Part shown: positions 1-8,160 of the stretch, piece after piece
Layout of the letters: each line of letters starts with the position of its first letter
How positions within the stretch are numbered: position 1 is the first letter of the stretch
Source of the DNA: Brachybacterium paraconglomeratum
GTDB taxonomy: Bacteria; Actinomycetota; Actinomycetes; Actinomycetales; Dermabacteraceae
Assembly (NCBI RefSeq): GCF_003994255.1
Contig: NZ_ML133852.1
Location: forward strand, 62,001 to 126,000
Direction: 5' to 3'
Length of the DNA: 64,000 bases
The notes under the pieces: model-generated
What the model was told of the DNA's origin: nothing
What the model saw: only the letters and a program-made list of their open reading frames with translations
Databases searched by the model: none
Translations under genes and position numbers: made by a program

Positions 1-302
1 TCGCCGTCGCCGTCGTCGACGACCTCGACGCGGCGCTCGCGCACATCCGGGCCCACTCCTCGGGCCACACCGAGTCGATCCTCACCCGCGACCTCGTCTC
101 CCAGCAGCGCTTCCTCGCCGAGGTCGACTCCGCCGTGGTCATGGCGAACGCCTCCACCCGCTTCTCCGACGGCGGAGAGTTCGGATTCGGCGCCGAGATC
201 GGGATCTCCACCCAGAAGCTCCACGCCCGCGGCCCGATGGGGCTGAGCGAGATCACCGCCACCAAGTGGCTCGTGGTCGGTCAGGGCCACGTGCGCCCGT
301 GA
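1..302 (+). CDS. proA: Gamma-glutamyl phosphate reductase, C-terminal part (truncated by window start)
   Basis: Reading from base 3, the frame gives about 99 residues of the C-terminal end of glutamate-5-semialdehyde dehydrogenase, the NADPH-dependent second step of proline synthesis from glutamate. Recognisable stretches are [31 protein letters not shown] and the tail [21 protein letters not shown], all diagnostic of ProA. The catalytic cysteine and most of the Rossmann fold lie upstream of the window. The stop is TGA at 300-302. A GC-rich possible hairpin follows at about 315-342 before the next gene. Confidence 0.95.
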   Translation, partial: AVAVVDDLDAALAHIRAHSSGHTESILTRDLVSQQRFLAEVDSAVVMANASTRFSDGGEFGFGAEIGISTQKLHARGPMGLSEITATKWLVVGQGHVRP

Positions 303-390
303 CCCCACTCCCACCCGGCGGGTTCCGGCCGGCACCCCGCCCGCGCTGTGGGATGATGGGCCGGTCACTCGAGGAAAGGCCTTCTAGAAC

Positions 391-585
391 ATGATCGACC
401 AGCTCATGATCCTCGCCGAGTCCGGCGCCGGCGCGAGCGAGGGCATCCCCGCACCCTTCATCGGGATCGGTGCGTTCGCGATCCTGATGACCATGCTGGC
501 CATCACCTGGCTCACCGGGGGTGCGCACCACCGCAGCCTCGACAAGAAGCACGACGCGGACACCGACTCCGACACCGACCGCTGA
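391..585 (+). CDS. Small single-pass membrane protein, unknown function
   Basis: A 64-residue protein starting at ATG 391, with an AGGAAAGG stretch about 15 bases upstream. The N-terminus is short, a hydrophobic segment ([18 protein letters not shown], about residues 24-41) can span the membrane once, and the tail is charged, ending in an Asp/Thr/Ser-rich stretch. I do not recognise a named family. The gene sits 5 bases before nadD, so it is probably co-transcribed. Coding is supported by its position between proA and nadD and by the clean membrane topology, not by catalytic motifs. Confidence 0.7.
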   Translation: MIDQLMILAESGAGASEGIPAPFIGIGAFAILMTMLAITWLTGGAHHRSLDKKHDADTDSDTDR

Positions 586-590
586 GACCG

Positions 591-1196
591 GTGGAGCTGC
601 AGCGACGACGGATCGGCGTGATGGGCGGGACCTTCGATCCCATCCATCACGGCCACCTCGTCGCCGCCAGCGAGGTGCAGAGCGTCTTCGCGCTCGACGA
701 GGTCGTGTTCGTGCCCACGGGCCGGCCCTGGCAGAAGGCGTCGCAGGAGATCTCCGACCCGGAGCACCGTTACCTGATGACCGTCGTCGCGACCGCCGCG
801 AACCCGGTCTTCACCGTCTCGCGCGTGGACGTCGACCGTCCCGGCGCGACCTACACGATCGACACGCTGCGCGAGCTGCACGCCGAGCACCCCGACGCGG
901 ACCTCTTCTTCATCACCGGCGCGGACGCGCTCCAGAACATCCTGACCTGGAAGGACACCGAGGAGATCTTCCAGCTCGCGCACTTCGTCGGCGTCACCCG
1001 GCCGGGGCACGAGCTGGACACCTCGGGACTGCCGGACGATGGCGTCACCCTGATCGAGGTGCCCGCCATGGCGATCAGCTCGACCGACTGCCGCACCCGC
1101 GTCGCCGCCGGCGCCCCCGTCTGGTACCTGGTGCCTGACGGGGTCGTGCAATACATCAACAAGTACGCGCTCTACACAGGAGGTGACGGCCGATGA
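591..1196 (+). CDS. nadD: Nicotinate-nucleotide adenylyltransferase
   Basis: Transfers AMP from ATP to nicotinate mononucleotide to make deamido-NAD, in cytoplasmic NAD synthesis. The 201-residue protein has the nucleotidyltransferase signature [12 protein letters not shown] near residue 13, with the HxGH-type HHGH motif, [10 protein letters not shown] for substrate binding, FFITGADAL in the middle and the [10 protein letters not shown] motif near the C-terminus. Length is typical for the family. The start is GTG 591, chosen because it precedes the conserved [12 protein letters not shown] and leaves a short gap to the preceding gene. It overlaps the next gene by 4 bases (ATGA), which indicates translational coupling. 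Confidence 0.96.
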   Translation: MELQRRRIGVMGGTFDPIHHGHLVAASEVQSVFALDEVVFVPTGRPWQKASQEISDPEHRYLMTVVATAANPVFTVSRVDVDRPGATYTIDTLRELHAEHPDADLFFITGADALQNILTWKDTEEIFQLAHFVGVTRPGHELDTSGLPDDGVTLIEVPAMAISSTDCRTRVAAGAPVWYLVPDGVVQYINKYALYTGGDGR

Positions 1197-1723
1197 CCGA
1201 GCCGGAGACCACCCCGCGGCGCGGCCGCCGCGCCCGCGCGCTGAGCCCCGAGGAGCTCGCCGGTGCCGAGCCGAGCCCCGAGGCCCCGGGACGCCGCGGT
1301 GCCGTGCCCCCGCCCGACGCCGACGCGCCCGTGCCCGCCCTGCGCAAGTTCGGTCGCCGCGCCCGCATCATCGAGCTCAGCGACCAGCCCGCCCCGGAGC
1401 CCGTCGGCGCCCCTGCGCCCCGCGCCGCGGAGGCGGAGATCGTCCGCGACAGCGACGGCGTCGAGCTCGGCGAGCTCTCCGTCACCGACGCGCCCGATCC
1501 GCGCCCCGCACCGCGCTTCGACGGCAAGGTGCTCCACCGGCCCGAGAGCGCGGGCGGCCGCCGCCTGCTGTGGCTGGTGTGGGTGCTGATCGCCCTCGCG
1601 CTGATCGCGCTGGTCGCCCTGCTGCTGACCGGCGTGCTCTCGCCCTCGGAGGCCTCGGCCTCCGCCACCGCCCTGCTCGACACGACTCCCGCCCACCTCG
1701 TCCTGGAGGACCCCGCAGCGTGA
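1193..1723 (+). CDS. Membrane protein with long disordered N-terminus, unknown function
   Basis: A 176-residue protein. Residues 1 to about 120 are rich in Pro, Ala, Glu and Arg and look disordered. One strongly hydrophobic segment ([23 protein letters not shown], about residues 128-150) would anchor it, followed by a short extracytoplasmic tail. It overlaps nadD by 4 bases and the rsfS start by 4 bases, so it is the middle gene of a coupled run. No catalytic motif is visible and I do not recognise a family. Confidence 0.75.
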   Translation: MTEPETTPRRGRRARALSPEELAGAEPSPEAPGRRGAVPPPDADAPVPALRKFGRRARIIELSDQPAPEPVGAPAPRAAEAEIVRDSDGVELGELSVTDAPDPRPAPRFDGKVLHRPESAGGRRLLWLVWVLIALALIALVALLLTGVLSPSEASASATALLDTTPAHLVLEDPAA

Positions 1724-2097
1724 CCGCTCCCGAAGAATCCCTCGACCTCGCCCGCGTGGCCGGCCAGGCCGCCGCCGACAAGCTCGCCGAGGAGGTCATC
1801 GGCCTGGACGTCTCGGAGCTGGTGGTCATCACCGACGTCTTCCTGGTGTGCAGCGGGGACTCCGAGCGCCAGGTCTCCGCGATCGTCGACGGCGTGGAGG
1901 AGGCGCTGCTGACCCAGCGGCGACGCAAGCCGCTGCGCCGCGAGGGCGAGCGCGACGCGCGCTGGGTGCTGCTGGATTATGGCGACATCGTCGTGCACGT
2001 CCAGCACGCCGAGGACCGCGCCTTCTACGCCCTCGAGCGGCTGTGGCGCGACGCCCCCGTGCTCGACCTCGGGATCGACGAGGGCCGCCCCGAGTGA
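1720..2097 (+). CDS. rsfS: Ribosomal silencing factor RsfS (Iojap family)
   Basis: Binds ribosomal protein L14 and blocks joining of the 30S and 50S subunits when nutrients are short. The 125-residue protein shows the family core: AADKLAEEVIGLDVSELVVITDVFLVCSGDSERQVSAI, then DARWVLLDYGDIVVHV and the terminal FYALERLW. The start is GTG 1720, which overlaps the stop of the upstream gene and gives the usual family length; the open frame extends further upstream but without homology. The position next to nadD is the classic nadD-rsfS neighbourhood. It overlaps the following phosphatase by 4 bases. Confidence 0.95.
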   Translation: MTAPEESLDLARVAGQAAADKLAEEVIGLDVSELVVITDVFLVCSGDSERQVSAIVDGVEEALLTQRRRKPLRREGERDARWVLLDYGDIVVHVQHAEDRAFYALERLWRDAPVLDLGIDEGRPE

Positions 2098-2729
2098 GGC
2101 CCGCCCATCGCACCCGGCTCGTCCTCGTGCGTCACGGCCAGACCGATCACAACCGGGAGGGCCGCCTGCAGGGACAGGTCGACATCCCCCTGAACGAGAA
2201 CGGTCGGCACCAGGCCGAGACGCTCGCCCGCACCGTCGCCGCCTCCCCGCCCGACGTCATCGTCTCCTCGCCGCTGTCGCGCGCCCGCGACACCGCCGGG
2301 GCGATCGCGCGCGCCTGCGGGCTCCAGGTCACCACCGACGAGTCCTTCCTCGAGCGCAGCTTCGGGCAGTGGGAGGGCCTGCGCGGGGAGGACATCCGCA
2401 GCCGCTGGCCCTCCGAGCACGCCGACTGGCGCGCCCATCGGCCGATCACGGGCCTCGACATCGAGGACCGCCCCGAGGTGGGCGAGCGCGTCGCCGCCGG
2501 CTGCCGCCGCCTGCTCGAGGAGAACCCCGAGAGGACCGTCATGGTCGTCGCCCACGGCGCGGCGATCACGCTCGGGATCACCGCCCTGCTGGGTCTGGAC
2601 ATGCGCGGATTCCGCGGCATCGCCGGGCTCGAGAACTGCCACCGCTCGGTGCTCGAGCCGCTCCATGCGGAGCCGACGGAGGGCCTGATGAGGTTGCTGT
2701 CACACAACCTGCCCCCCGATTTCACCTGA
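2094..2729 (+). CDS. Histidine phosphatase family protein (phosphoglycerate-mutase-like)
   Basis: A 211-residue protein of the branch-1 histidine phosphatase superfamily. The phospho-acceptor histidine is in LVLVRHGQTDHN (about residue 14), the SPLSRARDTA segment supplies the second phosphate-binding Arg, ERSFGQWEG carries the acidic residue, and VVAHGAAI holds the second histidine near residue 155. The start is GTG 2094, overlapping the rsfS stop in GTGA fashion and placing the RHG motif close to the N-terminus as usual. Homologues beside rsfS are often annotated as phosphoglycerate mutases, but the substrate cannot be read from the sequence. Confidence 0.9.
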   Translation: MRPAHRTRLVLVRHGQTDHNREGRLQGQVDIPLNENGRHQAETLARTVAASPPDVIVSSPLSRARDTAGAIARACGLQVTTDESFLERSFGQWEGLRGEDIRSRWPSEHADWRAHRPITGLDIEDRPEVGERVAAGCRRLLEENPERTVMVVAHGAAITLGITALLGLDMRGFRGIAGLENCHRSVLEPLHAEPTEGLMRLLSHNLPPDFT

Positions 2730-2749
2730 GCGGGGAAGCGGGGTATTCT
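2721..2749 (+). promoter_or_regulatory. Probable sigma-70 promoter of tRNA-Ala
   Basis: TTCACC (2721-2726) and TATTCT (2744-2749) are separated by exactly 17 bases, each matching 4 of 6 consensus positions. The tRNA begins 34 bases after the -10 element. The -35 box lies inside the last codons of the phosphatase gene. Confidence 0.5.
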
Positions 2750-2782
2750 CGACGAGTCGCCTGATGGGGCGGCACCCGATAC

Positions 2783-2855
2783 GGGGCTATGGCGCAGTTG
2801 GTAGCGCGCTTCCATGGCATGGAAGAGGTCAGGGGTTCGAATCCCCTTAGCTCCA
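2783..2855 (+). tRNA. tRNA-Ala (anticodon GGC)
   Basis: A 73-base cloverleaf. The acceptor arm GGGGCTA pairs with TAGCTCC and contains the G3-U70 wobble pair that identifies alanine tRNAs. The anticodon stem CTTCC/GGAAG encloses the loop ATGGCAT with anticodon GGC, reading GCC codons. The T arm AGGGGTTCGAATCCCCT is canonical and the discriminator base is A. CCA is not encoded. Confidence 0.97.
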
Positions 2856-2885
2856 CTCGAGAATCTCGTGAGACAGTGACTCGTC

Positions 2886-2916
2886 AGAAGGGCCCCGGCA
2901 GAGCCGGGGCCCTTCT
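2886..2916 (+). terminator. Rho-independent-type hairpin after tRNA-Ala
   Basis: A perfect 14-bp stem (2886-2899 with 2903-2916) closed by a 3-base loop AGA. The stem begins AGAAGGGCCCC and ends with a T-containing 3' arm. It sits 30 bases after the tRNA end, as expected for its terminator. Confidence 0.8.
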
Positions 2917-2931
2917 GCTGTGTCGGGAGGC

Positions 2932-3219
2932 TCAGCGCACCGGCTGGCGCAGGATCGTGCGCAGGCGCTCGGGCGCCGCGCGGCGCGGGTCGCCGAGGTA
3001 GATCTCGTGATGACGACCCGTCATCGCAAGTCCCCGGGAGGGGATCTCCTCGTGGTGCATCCGCTCGAGCACGGGGCCCTCCTCGTCGTAGGGGCCGATG
3101 TGCAGGGTCTGCAGGCAGCGCCCCCGGCCGAGCTCCTGCTTCGAGCGGAGCTTCAGACGGTAGGCGAGGGGATGGAGCGCCTCGAGCACCGCCTCGTAGG
3201 CGAGGGAGGGGTGCTGGTC
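2932..3219 (-). pseudogene. GyrI-like effector-binding protein, decayed (internal and 5' deletions)
   Basis: The C-terminal 60 residues match the GyrI-like small-molecule-binding family very well: CLQTLHIGPYDEEGPVLERM, GRHHEIYLGDPRRAAPE and the terminal LRTILRQPV. Intact members are about 200 residues. Here the frame before this block reads AYEAVLEALHPLAYRLKLRS followed by KQELGRG, which resembles the N-terminal domain of the same family, so roughly 80-90 residues of the middle are missing. The upstream end of the homology runs into the stop codon of the marR gene on the same strand. A GTG at 3189 could start an 85-residue product, but without the missing segments the fold is unlikely to be complete. 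The comparison with family length is from memory, not an alignment. Confidence 0.6.
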
Positions 3220-3691
3220 AGCGGCCGTCCTCCTCGAGGGCGATCAGTGCGAGGTCCATATGGTGCAGCACGCGCAGGGTGCCGTCGAGCTCCGCGGCGG
3301 TGAGGTCGCCGCCGACCCGCTCGAGCAGGGCGAGCTCGCGCTCCAGGACCGCGGTGATCGCCTTCTTGCCCGCGGGCGTGAGGCGCACGAGGCGGGAGCG
3401 GCGGTGGGCGGGGTTATCGACCAGCTCGACGAGGCCGTCCGTCGCCGCCTGGTCCACCATGCGCTGGGTGTACTGGCGGCTGAGGTCCTGGGCGCGGGCG
3501 AGCTGCGGGACCGTGCGCTCCCCGTCCCGGCGGAGCTGGTCCAGGACGTTGCGCACCCCGACGGAGAGTCCGCTGACCTGCTCGTCCTGCTCCACGAGGC
3601 GCGCGACGCGGCGGTAGACGGGGCCGAGGGCGACATAGACCTCGGCGAGGCAGGGCGCGAGGGCCTCCGGGGCGAGAGGAGGGTTGTCCAT
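3218..3691 (-). CDS. MarR family transcriptional regulator
   Basis: A 157-residue winged-helix regulator. The N-terminal helices (about residues 10-45) are followed by the DNA-binding domain: VRNVLDQLRRDGERTVPQLA, the recognition helix region DLSRQYTQRMVDQAATDGLVE, and the wing NPAHRRSRLVRLTPAGKK. The C-terminal dimerisation helix ends in ALIALEEDGR. Start ATG 3691 gives the normal MarR length. It is divergent from an alpha/beta hydrolase across a 57-base gap holding two palindromic sites, so it very likely represses both itself and the hydrolase. The GyrI-like remnant follows on the same strand. Confidence 0.92.
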   Translation of the reverse strand: MDNPPLAPEALAPCLAEVYVALGPVYRRVARLVEQDEQVSGLSVGVRNVLDQLRRDGERTVPQLARAQDLSRQYTQRMVDQAATDGLVELVDNPAHRRSRLVRLTPAGKKAITAVLERELALLERVGGDLTAAELDGTLRVLHHMDLALIALEEDGR

Positions 3692-3700
3692 CGACCCAGT

Positions 3701-3750
3701 ATGACACCTGGGTTGGCATCCACGGCGGGAGATGACACCCTGGGTGTCAT
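3701..3750. promoter_or_regulatory. Two MarR-type operators between marR and the hydrolase gene
   Basis: Positions 3732-3750 form a palindrome of two perfect 9-base arms, ATGACACCC and GGGTGTCAT, around a central T. Positions 3701-3719 hold a related, imperfect copy starting ATGACACCT and ending GGCAT. The distal palindrome overlaps the hydrolase start codon at 3749. Arm length and spacing are typical of MarR sites; the regulator assignment is inferred from adjacency. Confidence 0.7.
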
Positions 3751-4603
3751 GAACGCTGCGATGACGCACCCCGCCCCGATCCACCTCGACCTCCCCGACC
3801 AGCGCATCTCCTATCTCGACCTGCCCGGCACGGATCCGGACGCCCTGCCGCTCCTGCTGCTGCACGGCGGCGCCGTCGACTCCCGGATGTGGGGTCCGCA
3901 GCTCGGCGCCTTCCCCGAGCGGCGCGTCCTCGTCCCCGATGCCCGCGGGCACGGCGGCTCCTCCGACGCGGAGGCGCCCTACCGGCTCGTCGACGACGTG
4001 GTCGCCCTGCTCGATGCGCTGGGGATCGAGACGGTGGTCGCGGCGGGCATCTCCATGGGCGGGAGCACCGCCGGCGACCTCGCCCTCGAGCACCCGGAGC
4101 GCGTCGCCGGGATCCTGGTGGGCGGGACCGGGACCAGCGAGATCGAGTTCACCGATCCCTGGGCCCTGCAGGCCTTCGCCGACTGGAGGGCCGCCGAGTC
4201 CGGCGGTTCGGCGCAGGCCTGGATCGACGTGCTGCAGCGCTTCACCGCCGGCCCCCATCGCACTCTCGACCAGGTCGACCCGGCTCTCCGCGATCTGATC
4301 CAGGAGATGGCACGGAGCACGCTGGACCAGCATCTCCGGCTCGACGAGAACGGGGTGCCCGTGCGCCCGCACCCGCCGACCCCGGTGACCGGGACCTGGG
4401 AGCGCGTCGGAGATCTGCGCATCCCCGTCCTCGCGCTCGGCGGAGCGCTCGACGGCGACGACCACCGACGCAGCGGTCGCCGCCTCGCCGAGACGGCCCC
4501 GCGAGGGCGGTACGTGGAGCTCGACGGCGTCGGCCACTATCCGAACCTCGAGGATCCGGCCGCGTTCAACGCTGCGGTGCGGGAGCTGCTGGACGCGCTC
4601 TGA
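3749..4603 (+). CDS. Alpha/beta hydrolase
   Basis: A 284-residue alpha/beta-hydrolase-fold protein. LLLLHGGAVDS (about residue 35-45) forms the oxyanion region, the nucleophile is Ser102 in GISMGGS, the acid is probably in LALGGALDGDD, and the catalytic histidine is His263 in GVGHYPNLEDP. The start could be ATG 3749 or ATG 3761; 3749 is used because it opens exactly in the operator, but no Shine-Dalgarno is visible before either, so the mRNA may be leaderless. Substrate is unknown. Its divergence from MarR suggests induction by a small aromatic or toxic compound. Its 3' end overlaps the convergent HhH-GPD gene by 38 bases. Confidence 0.9.
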   Translation: MNAAMTHPAPIHLDLPDQRISYLDLPGTDPDALPLLLLHGGAVDSRMWGPQLGAFPERRVLVPDARGHGGSSDAEAPYRLVDDVVALLDALGIETVVAAGISMGGSTAGDLALEHPERVAGILVGGTGTSEIEFTDPWALQAFADWRAAESGGSAQAWIDVLQRFTAGPHRTLDQVDPALRDLIQEMARSTLDQHLRLDENGVPVRPHPPTPVTGTWERVGDLRIPVLALGGALDGDDHRRSGRRLAETAPRGRYVELDGVGHYPNLEDPAAFNAAVRELLDAL

Positions 4604-5180
4604 GCTTCCCCTCCTCGACGATCAGGCCGTGCAGCTCCGCCAGCTCCGGCACGGTGAAGGCCGCCTCCTCGAGCGCCGGGACGAGCGCACGGGCGAAGGC
4701 CCGGTAGGTGCCCGGGAGCTCGGCGCCGCGCTCGCGCAGGGCCCGCCGCGCGTACTCGTCGCAGAGGAAGGCGGGCCGGGCGAAGCAGTACAGCGAGATC
4801 GCATCGGCCGTCTCCTCGCCGACGCCCTCGACGGAGAGGAGCTCTCGGCGGAGGGCGGTGTCGTCCAGCTCGTCGGCGGCCGCGGCACGGCCGGCCCACC
4901 ACGCCGCGAGCGCCTGCACGCGCCGCGGCTTCGTGCGCGGGAAGCCGGCCGGGCGGACCAGCTCCCGCACGTGCTCCTCGTCGGCCGACGCGAGCCGGGC
5001 GGGCTCGCGCAGTCCGGCGGCGGTGAGTGCGGCGAGGGCCTGCGCCGCCTGCTCCCACCGGGAGCGCTGGACCAGCACCGCGCCGAGCGCGATCTCGAAG
5101 GGCTCCTCGCCGGGCCACCACCAGCCCTGCAGGCCGTGCCGGTCGAGCAGCTCGCGGTGCAGGGCGCGCAGGTCGATCAT
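4566..5180 (-). CDS. HhH-GPD superfamily base-excision DNA glycosylase-like protein (endonuclease III related)
   Basis: A 204-residue protein with the endonuclease III fold. It starts like Nth-related proteins (GEEPFEIALGAVLVQRSRWE), has the helix-hairpin-helix LLSVEGVGEETADAISLYCF and the aspartate-bearing FLCDEYARRAL. The position of the catalytic lysine of bifunctional Nth enzymes is glutamate here (VGEETA), which suggests a monofunctional glycosylase. No C-terminal four-cysteine iron-sulfur cluster is visible. It overlaps the modC stop by 4 bases (ATGA) and is therefore the last gene of the molybdate operon, although no functional link is obvious. Its 3' end overlaps the convergent hydrolase gene. 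Confidence 0.82.
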   Translation of the reverse strand: MIDLRALHRELLDRHGLQGWWWPGEEPFEIALGAVLVQRSRWEQAAQALAALTAAGLREPARLASADEEHVRELVRPAGFPRTKPRRVQALAAWWAGRAAAADELDDTALRRELLSVEGVGEETADAISLYCFARPAFLCDEYARRALRERGAELPGTYRAFARALVPALEEAAFTVPELAELHGLIVEEGKLRARPAAPAPQR

Positions 5181-6184
5181 GCGAGGTAGGTTTTCACGTC
5201 CTCAGGGGCGACCGCGAGATGCACCACCGTGCCGGGGGCGAGATGCCGGGCGGCGGCGTCCTGCGGGGACAGGTCCGCGGCGAGATCCTCGGTGCGCACC
5301 CGGACCAGGTCGCCGTGCGGGGTCAGGGAGTGGACGGTGCGGGGGAGCCCCTGCTCGGCGAGGCGCACCGCGGCGGGGCGGAAGGCGGCGAGCACCGCGG
5401 TGCCGGGGACGAGGGGGCTCTTCGCCGAGAGGCGGCCGCCGCCCTCGAGCTCGATCCGGTGCCCGTCCCATCGGCCCGCGACGAGGTTCAGCCCCGCCAG
5501 CCGTGCCGCGAAGGCCGAGCGCGGTCGGGCGAGGACCTCGGTCGTCGGCCCCGCGTCGACCTGCCGGCCCTGCTCGAGCACCACGACGCGTTCGGCGAGC
5601 GAGAGCGCGTCCAGGACGTCGTGGGTGACGACGATCGCCGTGCGGCCTGCGAGGAATCCGCGCAGCTGCTCGCGCAGCGCGGGCGCGACGTCGACGTCCA
5701 GCGCAGCCATCGGCTCGTCCAGCAGCAGCAGCCGGGGATCCGCCGCGAGCGCCCTCGCGATCGCGACCCGCTGCGCCTGTCCGCCGGAGAGCTGGGCGGG
5801 GCGGCGGGCGGCGAGACCGGCGAGGCCCAGGGCGTCCAGGTGCTCGAGCGCCCGGCGCCTCGCGTCCCCGCGCGGGACGCCCTGGGCCCTCAGCGGGAAG
5901 ACGACGTTCCCGAGCGCCGAGAGGTGCGGGAAGAGCACCGGGTCCTGGCTCAGGGTGGTGACGCGGCGGTCATGCGGCGGCACCCAGGTCCCCTCGTCGG
6001 CCAGGATCCGGCCGTCGAGGGAGACCGAGCCGGAGCTGGGGCGCAGGTCCCCGGAGATCAGCGACAGCGCGGTCGACTTCCCGGCGCCGTTCGGGCCGAC
6101 GAGGGCGAGGGTCTCGCCGTGTCCGACCTCGAGGTCGAGCTCGACATGGCGCTCGGCGACGGCGGCACGCAGCACGAGGCTCAT
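5177..6184 (-). CDS. modC: Molybdate ABC transporter ATP-binding protein
   Basis: A 335-residue ATPase powering molybdate import. Walker A is GPNGAGKST (about residue 33), the signature is LSGGQAQR, Walker B is [12 protein letters not shown] and the switch histidine is in VVTHD. The part after about residue 230 is a TOBE/Mop-like domain, characteristic of ModC. Start ATG 6184 overlaps the modB stop. The product assembles with ModB dimers at the inner face of the membrane. Confidence 0.94.
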   Translation of the reverse strand: MSLVLRAAVAERHVELDLEVGHGETLALVGPNGAGKSTALSLISGDLRPSSGSVSLDGRILADEGTWVPPHDRRVTTLSQDPVLFPHLSALGNVVFPLRAQGVPRGDARRRALEHLDALGLAGLAARRPAQLSGGQAQRVAIARALAADPRLLLLDEPMAALDVDVAPALREQLRGFLAGRTAIVVTHDVLDALSLAERVVVLEQGRQVDAGPTTEVLARPRSAFAARLAGLNLVAGRWDGHRIELEGGGRLSAKSPLVPGTAVLAAFRPAAVRLAEQGLPRTVHSLTPHGDLVRVRTEDLAADLSPQDAAARHLAPGTVVHLAVAPEDVKTYLA

Positions 6185-6951
6185 GCGCTCCGCCTCCGGT
6201 GCGCGAGGGCGATCACCGCGACCGCGACGAGCATCAGCACGAAGGAGAGCGCCACCGCGGCCTCCGGATCGCTCTCGCGCTGCAGGTAGATCTCCAGCGG
6301 CAGGGTGCGGGTGGTGCCCTGCAGGGAGCCGGCGAAGGTGATCGTCGCGCCGAACTCCCCGAGCGCACGGGCGAAGGAGAGCACGGTGCCGGAGAGCAGG
6401 GCGGGCAGCACCAGCGGCAGCGTGACGTGGGTGAGGACGCGGGAGGGGCGCGCCCCGAGCGAGGCGGCGGCCCGCTCGTAGCGGGTGCCGGCCGTGCGCA
6501 GAGCCCCCTCCAGGCTGAGCACCAGGAAGGGCAGGGCCACGAAGGTCTGCGCGAGCACCACCGCGGTGGTGGAGAACGCGATCTGCACACCCAGCACCTC
6601 CAGGTGCCGGCCCAGCAGTCCCTGGCGCCCGAAGGTGTACAGAAGTGCGATGCCGCCGACCACCGGCGGCAGGACCAGCGGGATCAGCACCAGCGAGCGC
6701 ACCAGCGACATGCCGCGTCCGTCGGTGCGGGCGAGCAGCAGCGCCATCGGCACGCCCAGCAGCACGCAGGCCGCGGCGCTGGTCAGTGAGGTCTGCAGGC
6801 TCAGCCGCAGCGCCGCGAGCGAGGACTCCGAGGTGATCAGGGCCCAGAAGTCGCTCCACTCGACCCGGAGCGCCATCGCGGCGAGCGGCAGGACGACCAG
6901 CAGCGCGCCGAGCCCGGCCGGCAGCAGGATCCAGCGGGGGAGGGTCCTCAT
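6181..6951 (-). CDS. modB: Molybdate ABC transporter permease
   Basis: A 256-residue integral membrane protein with about five to six transmembrane segments. The ATPase-docking EAA loop is visible as [20 protein letters not shown], and [19 protein letters not shown] followed by [12 protein letters not shown] is highly characteristic of ModB/CysT-type permeases. Start ATG 6951 overlaps the modA stop by 4 bases, and the 3' end overlaps modC by 4 bases. Confidence 0.94.
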   Translation of the reverse strand: MRTLPRWILLPAGLGALLVVLPLAAMALRVEWSDFWALITSESSLAALRLSLQTSLTSAAACVLLGVPMALLLARTDGRGMSLVRSLVLIPLVLPPVVGGIALLYTFGRQGLLGRHLEVLGVQIAFSTTAVVLAQTFVALPFLVLSLEGALRTAGTRYERAAASLGARPSRVLTHVTLPLVLPALLSGTVLSFARALGEFGATITFAGSLQGTTRTLPLEIYLQRESDPEAAVALSFVLMLVAVAVIALAHRRRSA

Positions 6952-7718
6952 GCGCCGCCGAAGCCGTATCCGGCGAGGACCTCCTGGCCCTCCTCGCCGG
7001 TGACGAGGTCGACGAACTCCTGGCCCAGCTCCGGGTTCGCCGCGCCGTCGACGGTGGTGATGGGGTAGGTGTTCACGGCCTCCTGCGCCTCGGGGAAGTC
7101 GATCCCCTCGACGGCGTCGCCGGCCTTCTCCACATCGGTGACGTAGACCAGGCCCGCATCGGCCTCGCCGCTGGTGACCTTGTTCAGCACGTCCGTGACG
7201 GACTGCTCCTCGCTGACGGGGGCGAACTCGAGTCCCGCCGCCTCCTCCACCGTCCCGGTCGCCGCGCCGCACGGCACCTCCGGCGCGCAGACGACGAGGT
7301 TCAGGTCGCCGGTGAGGGAGGCGAGGTCCGTGACGCCCGCGGGGTTCCCGGCCGGCACCGCGATCCTCAGCGTGTTCGTGGTGAAGTCGACAGGATCCGC
7401 CGCGTCGAGGCCGGCGTCGGTGAGCTTGTCCATGTTCTTCGTGTCCGCAGAGGCGAAGACGTCGGCCGGGGCGCCCTGCTGGATCTGCTCGACCAGCGTG
7501 GAGGAGCCGGCGAAGCTGAACTCGACCGTGACGCCCTCGTGCTCGGACTCGAACTGCTCGCCGAGCTCCTCGAAGGGCTCCTGCAGGGAGGCGGCGGCGA
7601 AGACGTGGAGGGTGACCGGTGCGGCGGCCGGGTCCTCGGCGGGGCCGCCGGAGCCGCACGCGGCGGCGGTCAGCGCGATCGCCGCGGCGGCGGCCGCGGA
7701 GCGGAGCAGGGTCTTCAT
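6948..7718 (-). CDS. modA: Molybdate-binding lipoprotein
   Basis: A 256-residue extracytoplasmic solute receptor. The signal peptide ends in the lipobox LTAAACGSG (Cys at about residue 21). The mature protein shows ModA motifs: [53 protein letters not shown] and [12 protein letters not shown], covering the serine/backbone oxyanion pocket. Start ATG 7718 overlaps the stop of the Mop-HTH regulator by 4 bases. Molybdate is preferred over tungstate only by family analogy. Confidence 0.95.
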   Translation of the reverse strand: MKTLLRSAAAAAAIALTAAACGSGGPAEDPAAAPVTLHVFAAASLQEPFEELGEQFESEHEGVTVEFSFAGSSTLVEQIQQGAPADVFASADTKNMDKLTDAGLDAADPVDFTTNTLRIAVPAGNPAGVTDLASLTGDLNLVVCAPEVPCGAATGTVEEAAGLEFAPVSEEQSVTDVLNKVTSGEADAGLVYVTDVEKAGDAVEGIDFPEAQEAVNTYPITTVDGAANPELGQEFVDLVTGEEGQEVLAGYGFGGA

Positions 7719-8113
7719 GACGGCTCCGCCTCGATCACGACCTGCGTGGCCTTCACGACGGCGCTGGCGACCCTGCCGGGCTCCAGCCCGAGCTCCCGGG
7801 CGGCCTCGCTGCTCATCAGCGAGACGACGCGGAAAGGACCGCACTGCAGCTCGACCTGCGCCATCACGGTGTCCGTCACGACCCGGGTGACCAGCCCCGT
7901 GAAGCGGTTCCGGGCGGAGGAGGCGGTCGTGCCGTGCAGCTCGGGCGTCACCGCCAGCTCCCGGGCGAGGCGCGCGACCTCGACCCCCTCGAGCACCTTC
8001 CGGCCGCTCGCGTCGTGGGTCGCCTCGAGGGTCCCCTTCTCGATCCACCGTCGCACGGTGTCCTCACTCACCCCGAGGAAGGTGGCGGCATCACGTACCC
8101 GCATCTGCGTCAT
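7715..8113 (-). CDS. Mop-domain regulator with excisionase-type HTH (molybdate-responsive)
   Basis: First gene of the mod operon. The N-terminus ([20 protein letters not shown], about residues 4-23) is a MerR/excisionase-type helix-turn-helix. From about residue 60 onward lies one Mop domain ([20 protein letters not shown] and [20 protein letters not shown]), which binds molybdate. This arrangement replaces ModE in many actinobacteria, so it probably represses the operon when molybdate is present. ATG 8113 is taken as start because MTQMRVRD fits the family; ATG 8125 is possible. A 10-bp inverted repeat brackets this start. It overlaps modA by 4 bases. Confidence 0.85.
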   Translation of the reverse strand: MTQMRVRDAATFLGVSEDTVRRWIEKGTLEATHDASGRKVLEGVEVARLARELAVTPELHGTTASSARNRFTGLVTRVVTDTVMAQVELQCGPFRVVSLMSSEAARELGLEPGRVASAVVKATQVVIEAEPS

Positions 8114-8140
8114 GAGGACCACCATAGCGGCGCAGATGCG
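8100..8140. promoter_or_regulatory. Inverted repeat around the start of the Mop-HTH gene
   Basis: CGCATCTGCG (8100-8109) and CGCAGATGCG (8131-8140) are perfect reverse complements separated by 21 bases. One arm lies in the first codons of the regulator gene and the other in its upstream region. Two helical turns of spacing are compatible with a looped or dimer-of-dimers operator for autoregulation. Confidence 0.4.
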
Positions 8141-8160
8141 GGTTCATGGGACGGAAGTCC

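Noticed and set aside
1183..1719. N-terminal extension of RsfS to 304 residues
   Set aside because: The extension is Arg/Pro-rich and overlaps a membrane-protein gene with normal composition; GTG 1720 gives the family length.
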